A stretch of 64,000 bases of DNA from Lasioglossum baleicum. Lineage: Eukaryota; Arthropoda; Insecta; Hymenoptera; Halictidae. The notes beneath the pieces were generated by a model. That model was given only the letters and a program-made list of their open reading frames with translations. It did not search any database and had not been told where the DNA came from. Position numbers and translations under genes: made by a program. The stretch spans positions 744,001 to 808,000 of the forward strand of contig NW_027469121.1 of NCBI RefSeq assembly GCF_051020765.1. Direction: 5' to 3'. Each line of letters opens with the position of its first letter. The stretch's first letter is position 1. Shown in pieces: positions 38,501 to 50,872 of this stretch.

Positions 38501-38850
38501 TCGAACGTGTTTTTGCACGACTAGCCTGCGGGATGCATCCTCTCGCACGTGTTTTTGCTCGACTAGCCATGCGCATCCCAAAAAACCTGCGCATGCGCAT
38601 CCCAAAAAACCTGCGCATGCGCATCCGAAAAAACCTGCGCATGCGCATCCCACAAAACCTCGCACGTGTTTTTACTCGACTAGACTGCGGGATGCATCCT
38701 CACGCACGTGTTTTACTCGACTAGCCTGCGGGATGCATCCTCTCGCACGTGTTTTTACTCGACTAGCCTGCGGGATGCATCCTCCCGCACGTGTTTTTAC
38801 TCGACTAGCCTGCGGGATGCATCCTCTCGCATGTGTTTTTACTCGACTAG
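31890..38850. repeat. About 7.3-kb tandem duplication, copy 1
   Basis: B blocks in this copy (from 32.1 kb): 32118-32209, 32403-32518, 32753-32868, 33062-33153, 33305-33420, 33614-33729, 33839-33954, 34148-34287, 34522-34685 (7 units), 34795-34934, 35296-35387, 36043-36182, 36376-36515, 37171-37262, 37498-37613, 37807-37922, 38283-38374 and 38568-38659. The offset to copy 2 is 7,294 bp at first, 7,318 after the 33614 block (one B unit fewer here) and 7,528 after about 37.37 kb (five A units fewer here). Rare shared markers are GACTAATCTGCGGG near 33568, CCCTCAAAACC near 34204, GCATCCACTCG near 34972, CTGCTGGATGC near 35877 and CTGCGAGAAGC near 36750. The first 680 bp overlap the end of the 4,191-bp duplication. 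Confidence 0.9.
35574..35825. repeat. 252-bp 43/41-bp balanced cassette
   Basis: The 43-bp unit is at 35574-35616 and the 41-bp unit at 35785-35825. The A unit two positions later reads CTGCTGGATGC, a change shared only with the cassette at 42892. Confidence 0.93.
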
Positions 38851-39871
38851 CCTGCGGGATGCATCCTCTCGAACGTGTTTTTGCACGACTAGCCTGCGGG
38901 ATGCATCCTCTCGCACGTGTTTTTGCTCGACTAGCCATGCGCATCCCAAAAAACCTGCGCATGCGCATCCCAAAAAACCTGCGCATGCGCATCCCACAAA
39001 ACCTGCGCATGCGCATCCGAAAAAACCTGCGCATGCGCATCCCACAAAACCTCGCACGTGTTTTTACTCGACTAGCCTGCGGGATGTATCCTCTCGCACG
39101 TGTTTTTACTCGACTAGCCTGCGGGATGCATCCTCTCGCACGTGTTTTTACTCGACTAGCCGGCGGGATGCATCCTCTCGCACGTGTTTTTACTGGACTA
39201 GCCTGCGGGATGCATCCTCTCGCATGTGTTTTTACTCGACTAGACTGCGGGATGCATCCTCACGCACGTGTTTTACTCGACTAGCCTGCGGGATGCATCC
39301 TCTCGCACGTGTTTTTACTCGACTAGCCTGCGGGATGCATCCTCCCGCACGTGTTTTTACTCGACTAGCCTGCGGGATGCATCCTCTCGCATGTGTTTTT
39401 ACTCGACTAGCCATGCGCATCCCAAAAAACCTGCGCATGCGCATCCCAAAAAACCTGCGCATGCGCATCCCACAAAACCTGCGCATGCGCATCCCACAAA
39501 ACCTCGTACGTGTTTTTACTCGACTAGTCGGCGGGATGCATCCTCTCGCACGTGTTTTTACTGGACTAGCCTGCGGGATGCATCCTCTCGCATGTGTTTT
39601 TACTCGAATAGCCTGCGGGATGCATCCTCTCGAACGTGTTTTTGCACGACTAGCCTGCGGGATGCATCCTCTCGCACGTGTTTTTGCTCGACTAGCCATG
39701 CGCATCCCAAAAAACCTGCGCATGCGCATCCCAAAAAACCTGCGCATGCGCATCCCACAAAACCTGCGCATGCGCATCCGAAAAAACCTGCGCATGCGCA
39801 TCCCACAAAACCTCGCACGTGTTTTTACTCGACTAGACTGCGGGATGCATCCTCACGCACGTGTTTTACTC
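38719..39871. repeat. Linker modules between the two 7.3-kb copies
   Basis: B blocks: 38936-39051 (5 units), 39412-39503 (4) and 39697-39812 (5). 41-bp units at 38678-38718, 39238-39278 and 39831-39871 divide it into modules of 560 and 593 bp. The part after about 39.18 kb is the start of copy 2 of the 7.3-kb duplication. In the first module no B block lies between the CATGTG unit and the GAACGTG unit (38820-38880), so that module is shortened relative to its neighbours. Confidence 0.88.
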
Positions 39872-42800
39872 GACTAGCCTGCGGGATGCATCCTCCCGCA
39901 CGTGTTTTTACTCGACTAGCCTGCGGGATGCATCCTCTCGCACGTGTTTTTGCTCGACTAGCCTGCGGGATGCATCCTCTCGCACGTGTTTTTGCTCGAC
40001 TAGCCTGCGGGATGCATCCTCTCGCACGTGTTTTTGCTCGACTAGCCATGCGCATCCCAAAAAACCTGCGCATGCGCATCCCAAAAAACCTGCGCGTGCG
40101 CATCCCAAAAAACCTGCGCATGCGCATCCCACAAAACCTGCGCATGCGCATCCCACAAAACCTCGTACGTGTTTTTACTCGACTAGTCGGCGGGATGCAT
40201 CCTCTCGCACGTGTTTTTACTGGACTAGCCTGCGGGATGCATCCTCTCGCATGTGTTTTTACTCGACTAGCCTGCGGGATGCATCCTCTCGAACGTGTTT
40301 TTGCACGACTAGCCTGCGGGATGCATCCTCTCGCACGTGTTTTTGCTCGACTAGCCATGCGCATCCCAAAAAACCTGCGCATGCGCATCCCAAAAAACCT
40401 GCGCATGCGCATCCCACAAAACCTGCGCATGCGCATCCCACAAAACCTCGCACGTGTTTTTACTCGACTAGCCTGCGGGATGCATCCTCCCGCACGTGTT
40501 TTTACTCGACTAGCCTGCGGGATGTATCCTCTCGCACGTGTTTTTACTCGACTAGTCTGCGGGATGCATCCTCTCGCATGTGTTTTTACTCGACTAGCCA
40601 TGCGCATCCCAAAAAACCTGCGCATGCGCATCCCAAAAAACCTGCGCATGCGCATCCCAGAAAACCTGCGCATGCGCATCCCACAAAACCTGCGCATGCG
40701 CATCCCACAAAACCTCGTACGTGTTTTTACTCGACTAGTCGGCGGGATGCATCCTCTCGCACGTGTTTTTACTGGACTAGCCTGCGGGATGCATCCTCTC
40801 GCATGTGTTTTTACTCGACTAGCCTGCGGGATGCATCCTCTCGCACGTGTTTTTGCACGACTAATCTGCGGGATGCATCCTCTCGCACGTGTTTTTGCTC
40901 GACTAGCCATGCGCATCCGAAAAAACCTGCGCATGCGCATGCCAAAAAACCTGCGCATGCGCATCCCACAAAACCTGCGCATGCGCATCCCACAAAACCT
41001 GCGCATGCGCATCCCACAAAACCTGCGCATGCGCATCCCACAAAACCTCGCACGTGTTTTTACTCGACTAGCCTGCGGGATGCATCCTCCCGCACGTGTT
41101 TTTACTCGACTAGCCTGCGGGATGTATCCTCTCGCATGTGTTTTTACTCGACTAGCCATGCGCATCCCAAAAAACCTGCGCATGCGCATCCCAAAAAACC
41201 TGCGCATGCGCATCCCAGAAAACCTGCGCATGCGCATCCCACAAAACCTGCGCATGCGCATCCCACAAAACCTCGTACGTGTTTTTACTCGACTAGTCGG
41301 CGGGATGCATCCTCTCGCACGTGTTTTTACTGGACTAGCCTGCGGGATGCATCCTCTCGCATGTGTTTTTACTCGACTAGCCTGCGGGATGCATCCTCTC
41401 GCACGTGTTTTTGCACGACTAGTCTGCGGGATGCATCCTCTCGCACGTGTTTTTGCTCGACTAGCCATGCGCATCCCAAAAAACCTGCGCATGCGCATGC
41501 CAAAAAACCTGCGCATGCGCATCCCTCAAAACCTGCGCATGCGCATCCCAAAAAACCTGCGCATGCGCATCCCACAAAACCTGCGCATGCGCATCCCACA
41601 AAACCTCGCACGTGTTTTTACTGGACTAGCCTGCGGGATGCATCCTCTCGCATGTGTTTTTACTCGACTAGACTGCGGGATGCATCCTCACGCACGTGTT
41701 TTACTCGACTAGCCTGCGGGATGCATCCTCTCGCACGTGTTTTTACTCGACTAGCCTGCGGGATGCATCCTCCCGCACGTGTTTTTACTCGACTAGCCTG
41801 CGGGATGCATCCTCTCGCATGTGTTTTTACTCGACTAGCCATGCGCATCCCAAAAAACCTGCGCATGCGCATCCCAAAAAACCTGCGCATGCGCATGCCA
41901 AAAAACCTGCGCATGCGCATCCCACAAAACCTGCGCATGCGCATCCCAAAAAACCTGCGCATGCGCATCCCACAAAACCTGCGCATGCGCATCCCACAAA
42001 ACCTCGCACGTGTTTTTACTCGACTAGCCTGCGGGATGCATCCTCCCGCACGTGTTTTTACTCGACTAGCCTGCGGGATGTATCCTCTCGCACGTGTTTT
42101 TACTCGACTAGCCATGCGCATCCCAAAAAACCTGCGCATGCGCATCCCAAAAAACCTGCGCATGCGCATCCCAAAAAACCTGCGCATGCGCATCCCACAA
42201 AACCTGCGCATGCGCATCCCACAAAACCTGCGCATACGCATCCCACAAAACCTCGCACGTGTTTTTACTCGACTAGCCGGCGGGATGCATCCACTCGCAC
42301 GTGTTTTTACTGGACTAGCCTGCGGGATGCATCCTCTCGCACGTGTTTTTGCTCGACTAGCCTGCGGGATGCATCCTCTCGCACGTGTTTTTACTCGACT
42401 AGCCTGCGGGATGCATCCTCCCGCACGTGTTTTTACTCGACTAGCCTGCGGGATGCATCCTCTCGCACGTGTTTTTGCTCGACTATCCTGCGGGATGCAT
42501 CCTCTCGCACGTGTTTTTACTCGACCAGCCTGCGGGATGCACCCTCTCGCACGTGTTTTTACTCGACTAGCCTGCGGGATGCATCCTCTCGCATGTGTTT
42601 TTACTCGACTAGCCATGCGCATCCCAAAAAACCTGCGCATGCGCATCCCAGAAAACCTGCGCATGCGCATCCCACAAAACCTGCGCATGCGCATCCCACA
42701 AAACCTCGCACGTGTTTTTACTCGACTAGCCTGCGGGATGCATCCTCTCGCACGTGTTTTTACTCGACTAGCCTGCGGAAAGCATCCTCTCGCACGTGTT

Positions 42801-45800
42801 TTTACTCGACTAGTCTGCGGGAAGCATCCTCTTGCACGTGTTTTTACTCGACTAGCCTGCGGGATGCATCCTCTCGCACGTGTTTTTACTCGACTAGCCT
42901 TGCGGGATGCATCCTCTCGCACGTCTTTTTACTCGACTAGCCTGCGGGATGCATCCTCTCGCACGTGTTTTTACTCGACTAGCCTGCGGGATGCATCCTC
43001 TCGCACGTGTTTTTGCTCGACTAGCCTGCGGGATGCATCCTCTCGCACGTGTTTTTGCTCGACTAGCCTGCGGGATGCATCCTCTCGCACGTGTTTTTAC
43101 TCGACTAGACTGCGGGATGCATCCTCACGCACGTGTTTTACTCGGCTAGCCTGCGGGATGCATCCTCTCGCACGTGTTTTTACTCGACTAGCCTGCTGGA
43201 TGCATCCTCCCGCACGTGTTTTTACTCGACTAGCCTGCGGGATGCATCCTCTCGCACGTGTTTTTGCTCGACTAGCCTGCGGGTTGCATCCTCTCGCACG
43301 TGTTTTTGCTCGACTAGCCTGCGGGATGCATCCTCTCGCACGTGTTTTTGCTCGACTAGCCATGCGCATCCCAAAAAACCTGCGCATGCGCATCCCAAAA
43401 AACCTGCGCGTGCGCATCCCAAAAAACCTGCGCATGCGCATCCCACAAAACCTGCGCATGCGCATCCCACAAAACCTGCGCATGCGCATCCCACAAAACC
43501 TCGTACGTGTTTTTACTCGACTAGTCGGCGGGATGCATCCTCTCGCACGTGTTTTTACTGGACTAGCCTGCGGGATGCATCCTCTCGCATGTGTTTTTAC
43601 TCGAATAGCCTGCGGGATGCATCCTCTCGAACGTGTTTTTGCACGACTAGCCTGCGGGATGCATCCTCTCGCACGTGTTTTTGCTCGACTAGCCATGCGC
43701 ATCCCAAAAAACCTGCGCATGCGCATCCCAAAAAACCTGCGCGTGCGCATCCCAAAAAACCTGCGCATGCGCATCCCACAAAACCTGCGCATGCGCATCC
43801 CACAAAACCTGCGCATGCGCATCCCACAAAACCTCGTACGTGTTTTTACTCGACTAGTCGGCGGGATGCATCCTCTCGCACGTGTTTTTACTGGACTAGC
43901 CTGCGGGATGCATCCTCTCGCACGTGTTTTTACTCGACTAGCCTGCGTGAAGCATCCTCTCGCACGTGTTTTTACTCGACTAGCCTGCGGGATGCATCCT
44001 CTCGCATGTGTTTTTACTCGACTAGCCTGCGGGATGCATCCTCTCGCACGTGTTTTTGCTCGACCAGCCTGCGAGAAGCATCCTCTCGCACGTGTTTTTA
44101 CTCGACTAGCCTGCGGGATGCATCCTCCCGCACGTGTTTTTACTCGACTAGCCTGCGGGATGTATCCTCTCGCACGTGTTTTTACTCGACTAGCCTGCGG
44201 GATGCATCCTCTCGCATGTGTTTTTACTCGACTAGCCTGCGGGATGCATCCTCTCGCACGTGTTTTTGCACGACTAGTCTGCGGGATGCACCCTCTCGCA
44301 CGTGTTTTTGCTCGACTAGCCTGCGGGATGCATCCTCTCGCACGTGTTTTTGCTCGACTAGCCTGCGGGATGCATCCTCTCGCACGTGTTTTTACTCGAC
44401 CAGCCTGCGGGATGCACCCTCTCGCACGTGTTTTTACTCGACTAGCCTGCGGGATGCATCCTCTCGCATGTGTTTTTACTCGACTAGCCATGCGCATCCC
44501 AAAAAACCTGCGCATGCGCATCCCAGAAAACCTGCGCATGCGCATACCACAAAACCTGCGCATGCGCATCCCACAAAACCTCGCACGTGTTTTTACTCGA
44601 CTAGCCTGCGGGATGCATCCTCTCGCACGTGTTTTTACTCGACTAGCCTGCGGGAAGCATCCTCTCGCACGTGTTTTTACTCGACTAGCCTGCGGGAAGC
44701 ATCCTCTCGCACGTGTTTTTACTCGACTACCCTGCGGGATGCATCCTCTCGCACGTGTTTTTGCTCGACTAGCCTGCGGGATGCATCCTCTCGCACGTGT
44801 TTTTGCTCGACTAGCCTGCGGGATGCATCCTCTCGCACGTGTTTTTACTCGACTAGCCTGCGGGATGCATCCTCCCGCACGTGTTTTTACTCGACTAGCC
44901 TGCGGGATGCATCCTCTCGCACGTGTTTTTGCTCGACTAGCCTGCGGGATGCATCCTCTCGCACGTGTTTTTGCTCGACTAGCCTGCGGGATGCATCCTC
45001 TCGCACGTGTTTTTGCTCGACTAGCCATGCGCATCCCAAAAAACCTGCGCATGCGCATCACAAAAAACCTGCGCGTGCGCATCCCAAAAAACCTGCGCAT
45101 GCGCATCCCACAAAACCTGCGCATGCGCATCCCACAAAACCTCGTACGTGTTTTTACTCGACTAGTCGGCGGGATGCATCCTCTCGCACGTGTTTTTACT
45201 GGACTAGCCTGCGGGATGCATCCTCTCGCATGTGTTTTTACTCGACTAGCCTGCGGGATGCATCCTCTCGAACGTGTTTTTGCACGACTAGCCTGCGGGA
45301 TGCATCCTCTCGCACGTGTTTTTGCTCGACTAGCCATGCGCATCCCAAAAAACCTGCGCATGCGCATCCCAAAAAACCTGCGCATGCGCATCCCACAAAA
45401 CCTGCGCATGCGCATCCGAAAAAACCTGCGCATGCGCATCCCACAAAACCTCGCACGTGTTTTTACTCGACTAGCCTGCGGGATGTATCCTCTCGCACGT
45501 GTTTTTACTCGACTAGCCTGCGGGATGCATCCTCTCGCACGTGTTTTTACTCGACTAGCCGGCGGGATGCATCCTCTCGCACGTGTTTTTACTGGACTAG
45601 CCTGCGGGATGCATCCTCTCGCATGTGTTTTTACTCGACTAGACTGCGGGATGCATCCTCACGCACGTGTTTTACTCGACTAGCCTGCGGGATGCATCCT
45701 CTCGCACGTGTTTTTACTCGACTAGCCTGCGGGATGCATCCTCCCGCACGTGTTTTTACTCGACTAGCCTGCGGGATGCATCCTCTCGCATGTGTTTTTA

Positions 45801-46378
45801 CTCGACTAGCCATGCGCATCCCAAAAAACCTGCGCATGCGCATCCCAAAAAACCTGCGCATGCGCATCCCACAAAACCTGCGCATGCGCATCCCACAAAA
45901 CCTCGTACGTGTTTTTACTCGACTAGTCGGCGGGATGCATCCTCTCGCACGTGTTTTTACTGGACTAGCCTGCGGGATGCATCCTCTCGCATGTGTTTTT
46001 ACTCGAATAGCCTGCGGGATGCATCCTCTCGAACGTGTTTTTGCACGACTAGCCTGCGGGATGCATCCTCTCGCACGTGTTTTTGCTCGACTAGCCATGC
46101 GCATCCCAAAAAACCTGCGCATGCGCATCCCAAAAAACCTGCGCATGCGCATCCGAAAAAACCTGCGCATGCGCATCCCACAAAACCTCGCACGTGTTTT
46201 TACTCGACTAGACTGCGGGATGCATCCTCACGCACGTGTTTTACTCGACTAGCCTGCGGGATGCATCCTCTCGCACGTGTTTTTACTCGACTAGCCTGCG
46301 GGATGCATCCTCCCGCACGTGTTTTTACTCGACTAGCCTGCGGGATGCATCCTCTCGCATGTGTTTTTACTCGACTAG
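39184..46378. repeat. About 7.3-kb tandem duplication, copy 2
   Basis: B blocks: 39412-39503, 39697-39812, 40047-40162, 40356-40447, 40599-40714, 40908-41047 (6 units), 41157-41272, 41466-41605, 41840-42003 (7), 42113-42252, 42614-42705, 43361-43500, 43694-43833, 44489-44580, 45026-45141, 45335-45450, 45811-45902 and 46096-46187. Relative to copy 1 it has one additional B unit in the 40908 block and five additional A units (210 bp) between about 44.68 and 44.90 kb. The longer A run also occurs at 26.04-26.48 kb, so the shorter form in copy 1 is probably a deletion. Homology to copy 1 stops at about 46378, where this copy enters a B block and copy 1 does not. Confidence 0.9.
42892..43143. repeat. 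252-bp 43/41-bp balanced cassette
   Basis: The 43-bp unit is at 42892-42934 and the 41-bp unit at 43103-43143. It is the counterpart of 35574-35825 at an offset of 7,318 bp and shares the downstream CTGCTGGATGC marker. Confidence 0.93.
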
Positions 46379-48684
46379 CCATGCGCATCCCAAAAAACCT
46401 GCGCATGCGCATCCCAAAAAACCTGCGCATGCGCATCCCACAAAACCTGCGCATGCGCATCCCACAAAACCTCGTACGTGTTTTTACTCGACTAGTCGGC
46501 GGGATGCATCCTCTCGCACGTGTTTTTACTGGACTAGCCTGCGGGATGCATCCTCTCGCATGTGTTTTTACTCGAATAGCCTGCGGGATGCATCCTCTCG
46601 AACGTGTTTTTGCACGACTAGCCTGCGGGATGCATCCTCTCGCACGTGTTTTTGCTCGACTAGCCATGCGCATCCCAAAAAACCTGCGCATGCGCATCCC
46701 AAAAAACCTGCGCATGCGCATCCCACAAAACCTGCGCATGCGCATCCGAAAAAACCTGCGCATGCGCATCCGAAAAAACCTGCGCATGCGCATCCCACAA
46801 AACCTCGCACGTGTTTTTACTCGACTAGCCTGCGGGATGCATCCTCCCGCACGTGTTTTTACTCGACTAGCCTGCGGGATGTATCCTCTCGCACGTGTTT
46901 TTACTCGACTAGCTTGCGGGATGCATCCTCTCGCATGTGTTTTTACTCGACTAGCCATGCGCATCCCAAAAAACCTGCGCATGCGCATCCCAAAAAACCT
47001 GCGCATGCGCATCCCAGAAAACCTGCGCATGCGCATCCCACAAAACCTGCGCATGCGCATCCCACAAAACCTGCGCATGCGCATCCCACAAAACCTCGCA
47101 CGTGTTTTTACTCGACTAGCCTGCGGGATGCATCCTCCCGCACGTGTTTTTACTCGACTAGCCTGCGGGATGTATCCTCTCGCACGTGTTTTTACTCGAC
47201 TAGCCATGCGCATCCCAAAAAACCTGCGCATGCGCATCCCAAAAAACCTGCGCATGCGCATCCCACAAAACCTGCGCAAGCGCATCCCACAAAACCTGCG
47301 CATACGCATCCCACAAAACCTCGCACGTGTTTTTACTCGACTAGCCGGCGGGATGCATCCTCTCGCACGTGTTTTTACTGGACTAGCCTGCGGGATGCAT
47401 CCTCTCGCACGTGTTTTTGCTCGACTAGCCTGCGGGATGCATCCTCTCGCACGTGTTTTTGCTCGACTAGCCTGCGGGATGCATCCTCTCGCACGTGTTT
47501 TTGCTCGACTAGCCTGCGGGATGCATCCTCTCGCACGTGTTTTTACTCGACTAGACTGCGGGATGCATCCTCACGCACGTGTTTTACTCGGCTAGCCTGC
47601 GGGATGCATCCTCTCGCACGTGTTTTTACTCGACTAGCCTGCGGGATGCATCCTCCCGCACGTGTTTTTACTCGACTAGCCTGCGGGATGCATCCTCTCG
47701 CACGTGTTTTTGCTCGACTAGCCTGCGGGATGCATCCTCTCGCACGTGTTTTTGCTCGACTAGCCTGCGGGATGCATCCTCTCGCACGTGTTTTTGCTCG
47801 ACTAGCCATGCGCATCCCAAAAAACCTGCGCATGCGCATCCCAAAAAACCTGCGCATGCGCATCCCACAAAACCTGCGCATGCGCATCCCACAAAACCTG
47901 CGCATGCGCATCCCACAAAGCCTCGTACGTGTTTTTACTCGACTAGTCGGCGGGATGCATCCTCTCGCACGTGTTTTTTCTGGACTAGCCTGCGGGATGC
48001 ATCCTCTCGCATGTGTTTTTACTCGAATAGCCTGCGGGATGCATCCTCTCGAACGTGTTTTTGCACGACTAGCCTGCGGGATGCATCCTCTCGCACGTGT
48101 TTTTGCTCGACTAGCCATGCGCATCCCAAAAAACCTGCGCATGCGCATCCCAAAAAACCTGCGCATGCGCATCCCAAAAAACCTGCGCATGCGCATCCCA
48201 GAAAACCTGCGCATGCGCATCCCACAAAACCTGCGCATGCGCATCCCACAAAACCTCGTACGTGTTTTTACTCGACTAGTCGGCGGGATGCATCCTCTCG
48301 CACGTGTTTTTACTGGACTAGCCTGCGGGATGCATCCTCTCGCATGTGTTTTTACTCGACTAGCCTGCGGGATGCATCCTCTCGCACGTGTTTTTGCACG
48401 ACTAGTCTGCGGGATGCATCCTCTCGCACGTGTTTTTGCTCGACTAGCCATGCGCATCCCAAAAAACCTGCGCATGCGCATCCCACAAAACCTGCGCATG
48501 CGCATCCCACAAAACCTGCGCATGCGCATCCCACAAAACCTCGCACGTGTTTTTACTCGACTAGCCTGCGGGATGCATCCTCTCGCACGTGTTTTTACTC
48601 GACTAGCCTGCGGAAAGCATCCTCTCGCACGTGTTTTTACTCGACTAGCCTGCGGGATGCATCCTCTCGCACGTGTTTTTACTC

Positions 48685-49272
48685 GACTAGCCTTGCGGGA
48701 TGCATCCTCTCGCACGTCTTTTTACTCGACTAGCCTGCGGGATGCATCCTCTCGCACGTGTTTTTACTCGACTAGCCTGCGGGATGCATCCTCTCGCACG
48801 TGTTTTTGCTCGACTAGCCTGCGGGATGCATCCTCTCGCACGTGTTTTTGCTCGACTAGCCTGCGGGATGCATCCTCTCGCACGTGTTTTTACTCGACTA
48901 GACTGCGGGATGCATCCTCACGCACGTGTTTTACTCGGCTAGCCTGCGGGATGCATCCTCTCGCACGTGTTTTTACTCGACTAGCCTTGCGGGATGCATC
49001 CTCTCGCACGTCTTTTTACTCGACTAGCCTGCGGGATGCATCCTCTCGCACGTGTTTTTACTCGACTAGCCTGCGGGATGCATCCTCTCGCACGTGTTTT
49101 TGCTCGACTAGCCTGCGGGATGCATCCTCTCGCACGTGTTTTTGCTCGACTAGCCTGCGGGATGCATCCTCTCGCACGTGTTTTTACTCGACTAGACTGC
49201 GGGATGCATCCTCACGCACGTGTTTTACTCGGCTAGCCTGCGGGATGCATCCTCTCGCACGTGTTTTTACTC
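48685..49272. repeat. Two tandem 294-bp heptamers of unit A
   Basis: The heptamers are 48685-48978 and 48979-49272. The 43-bp units are at 48685-48727 and 48979-49021, the 41-bp units at 48896-48936 and 49190-49230. Unlike the copy at 5028-5615, both 41-bp units keep CACGTG. Confidence 0.93.
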
Positions 49273-49587
49273 GACTAGCCTGCGGGATGCATCCTCCCGC
49301 ACGTGTTTTTACTCGACTAGCCTGCGGGATGCATCCTCTCGCACGTGTTTTTGCTCGACTAGCCTGCGGGATGCATCCTCTCGCACGTGTTTTTGCTCGA
49401 CTAGCCTGCGGGATGCATCCTCTCGCACGTGTTTTTGCTCGACTAGCCATGCGCATCCCAAAAAACCTGCGCATGCGCATCCCAAAAAACCTGCGCGTGC
49501 GCATCCCAAAAAACCTGCGCATGCGCATCCCACAAAACCTGCGCATGCGCATCCCACAAAACCTGCGCATGCGCATCCCACGAAACC

Positions 49588-50872
49588 TCGTACGTGTTTT
49601 TACTCGACTAGTCGGCGGGATGCATCCTCTCGCACGTGTTTTTACTGGACTAGCCTGCGGGATGCATCCTCTCGCATGTGTTTTTGCTCGACTAGCCTGC
49701 GGGATGCATCCTCTCGCACGTGTTTTTACTCGACTAGCCTGCGGGAAGCATCCTCTCGCACGTGTTTTTACTCGATTAGCCTGCGGGAAGCATCCTCTCG
49801 CACGTGTTTTTACTCGACTAGCCTGCGGGAAGCATCCTCTCGCACGTGTTTTTACTCGACTAGCCTGCGGGATGTATCCTCTCGCACGTGTTTTTACTGG
49901 ACTAGCCTGCGGGATGCATCCTCTCGCACGTGTTTTTGCTCGACTAGCCTGCGGGATGCATCCTCTCGCACGTGTTTTTACTCGACTAGCCTGCGGGAAG
50001 CATCCTCTCGCACGTGTTTTTACTCGACTAGCCTGCGGGAAGCATCCTCTCGCACGTGTTTTTACTCGACTAGCCTGCGGGATGTATCCTCTCGCACGTG
50101 TTTTTACTCGACTAGCCTGCGGGATGCATCCTCTCGCACGTGTTTTTGCTCGACTAGCCTGCGGGATGCATCCTCTCGCACGTGTTTTTGCTCGACTAGC
50201 CTGCGGGATGCATCCTCTCGCACGTGTTTTTACTCGACTAGCCTGCGGGATGCATCCTCTCGCACGTGTTTTTACTCGACTAGCCTGCGGGAAGCATCCT
50301 CTCGCACGTGTTTTTACTCGACTAGCCTGCGGGAAGCATCCTCTCGCACGTGTTTTTACTCGACTAGCCTGCGGGATGTATCCTCTCGCACGTGTTTTTA
50401 CTCGACTAGCCTGCGGGATGCATCCTCCCGCACGTGTTTTTACTCGACTAGCCTGCGGGATGTATCCTCTCGCACGTGTTTTTACTCGACTAGCCTGCGG
50501 GAAGCATCCTCTTGCACGTGTTTTTACTCGACTAGCCTGCGGGATGCATCCTCTCGCACGTGTTTTTGCTCGACTAGCCTGCGGGATGCATCCTCTCGCA
50601 CGTCTTTTTACTCGACTAGCCTGCGGGATGCATCCTCTCGCACGTGTTTTTACTCGACTAGCCTGCGGGATGCATCCTCCCGCACGTGTTTTTACTCGAC
50701 TAGCCTGCGGGATGCATCCTCTCGCACGTGTTTTTACTGGACTAGCCTGCGGGATGCATCCTCTCGCACGTGTTTTTACTCGACCAGCCTGCGGGATGCA
50801 CCCTCTCGCACGTGTTTTTACTCGACTAGCCTGCGGGATGCATCCTCTCGCATGTGTTTTTACTCGACTAGC
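49588..50872. repeat. A-only island, about 30 units
   Basis: No B block occurs for 1,285 bp, the longest such gap in the window. The island is rich in units reading GGGAAGC (which destroys the GGATGCATCC palindrome) and GATGTATCC, in repeating small groups. One unit reads CTCGATTAGCC near 49770. A unit near 50602 has CACGTC, as in the 43-bp form but with normal length. Confidence 0.93.

Noticed and set aside
39861..45683. A 1,940-codon plus-strand reading frame (others: 21420-27164, 32567-38155, 5935-11166)
   Set aside because: It is made only of the 14- and 8-codon translations of units A and B. Other frames on both strands are equally open, no start context or unique domain exists, and frame ends coincide with 41-bp units. 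Differences between units fall at all codon positions alike as far as I could see.
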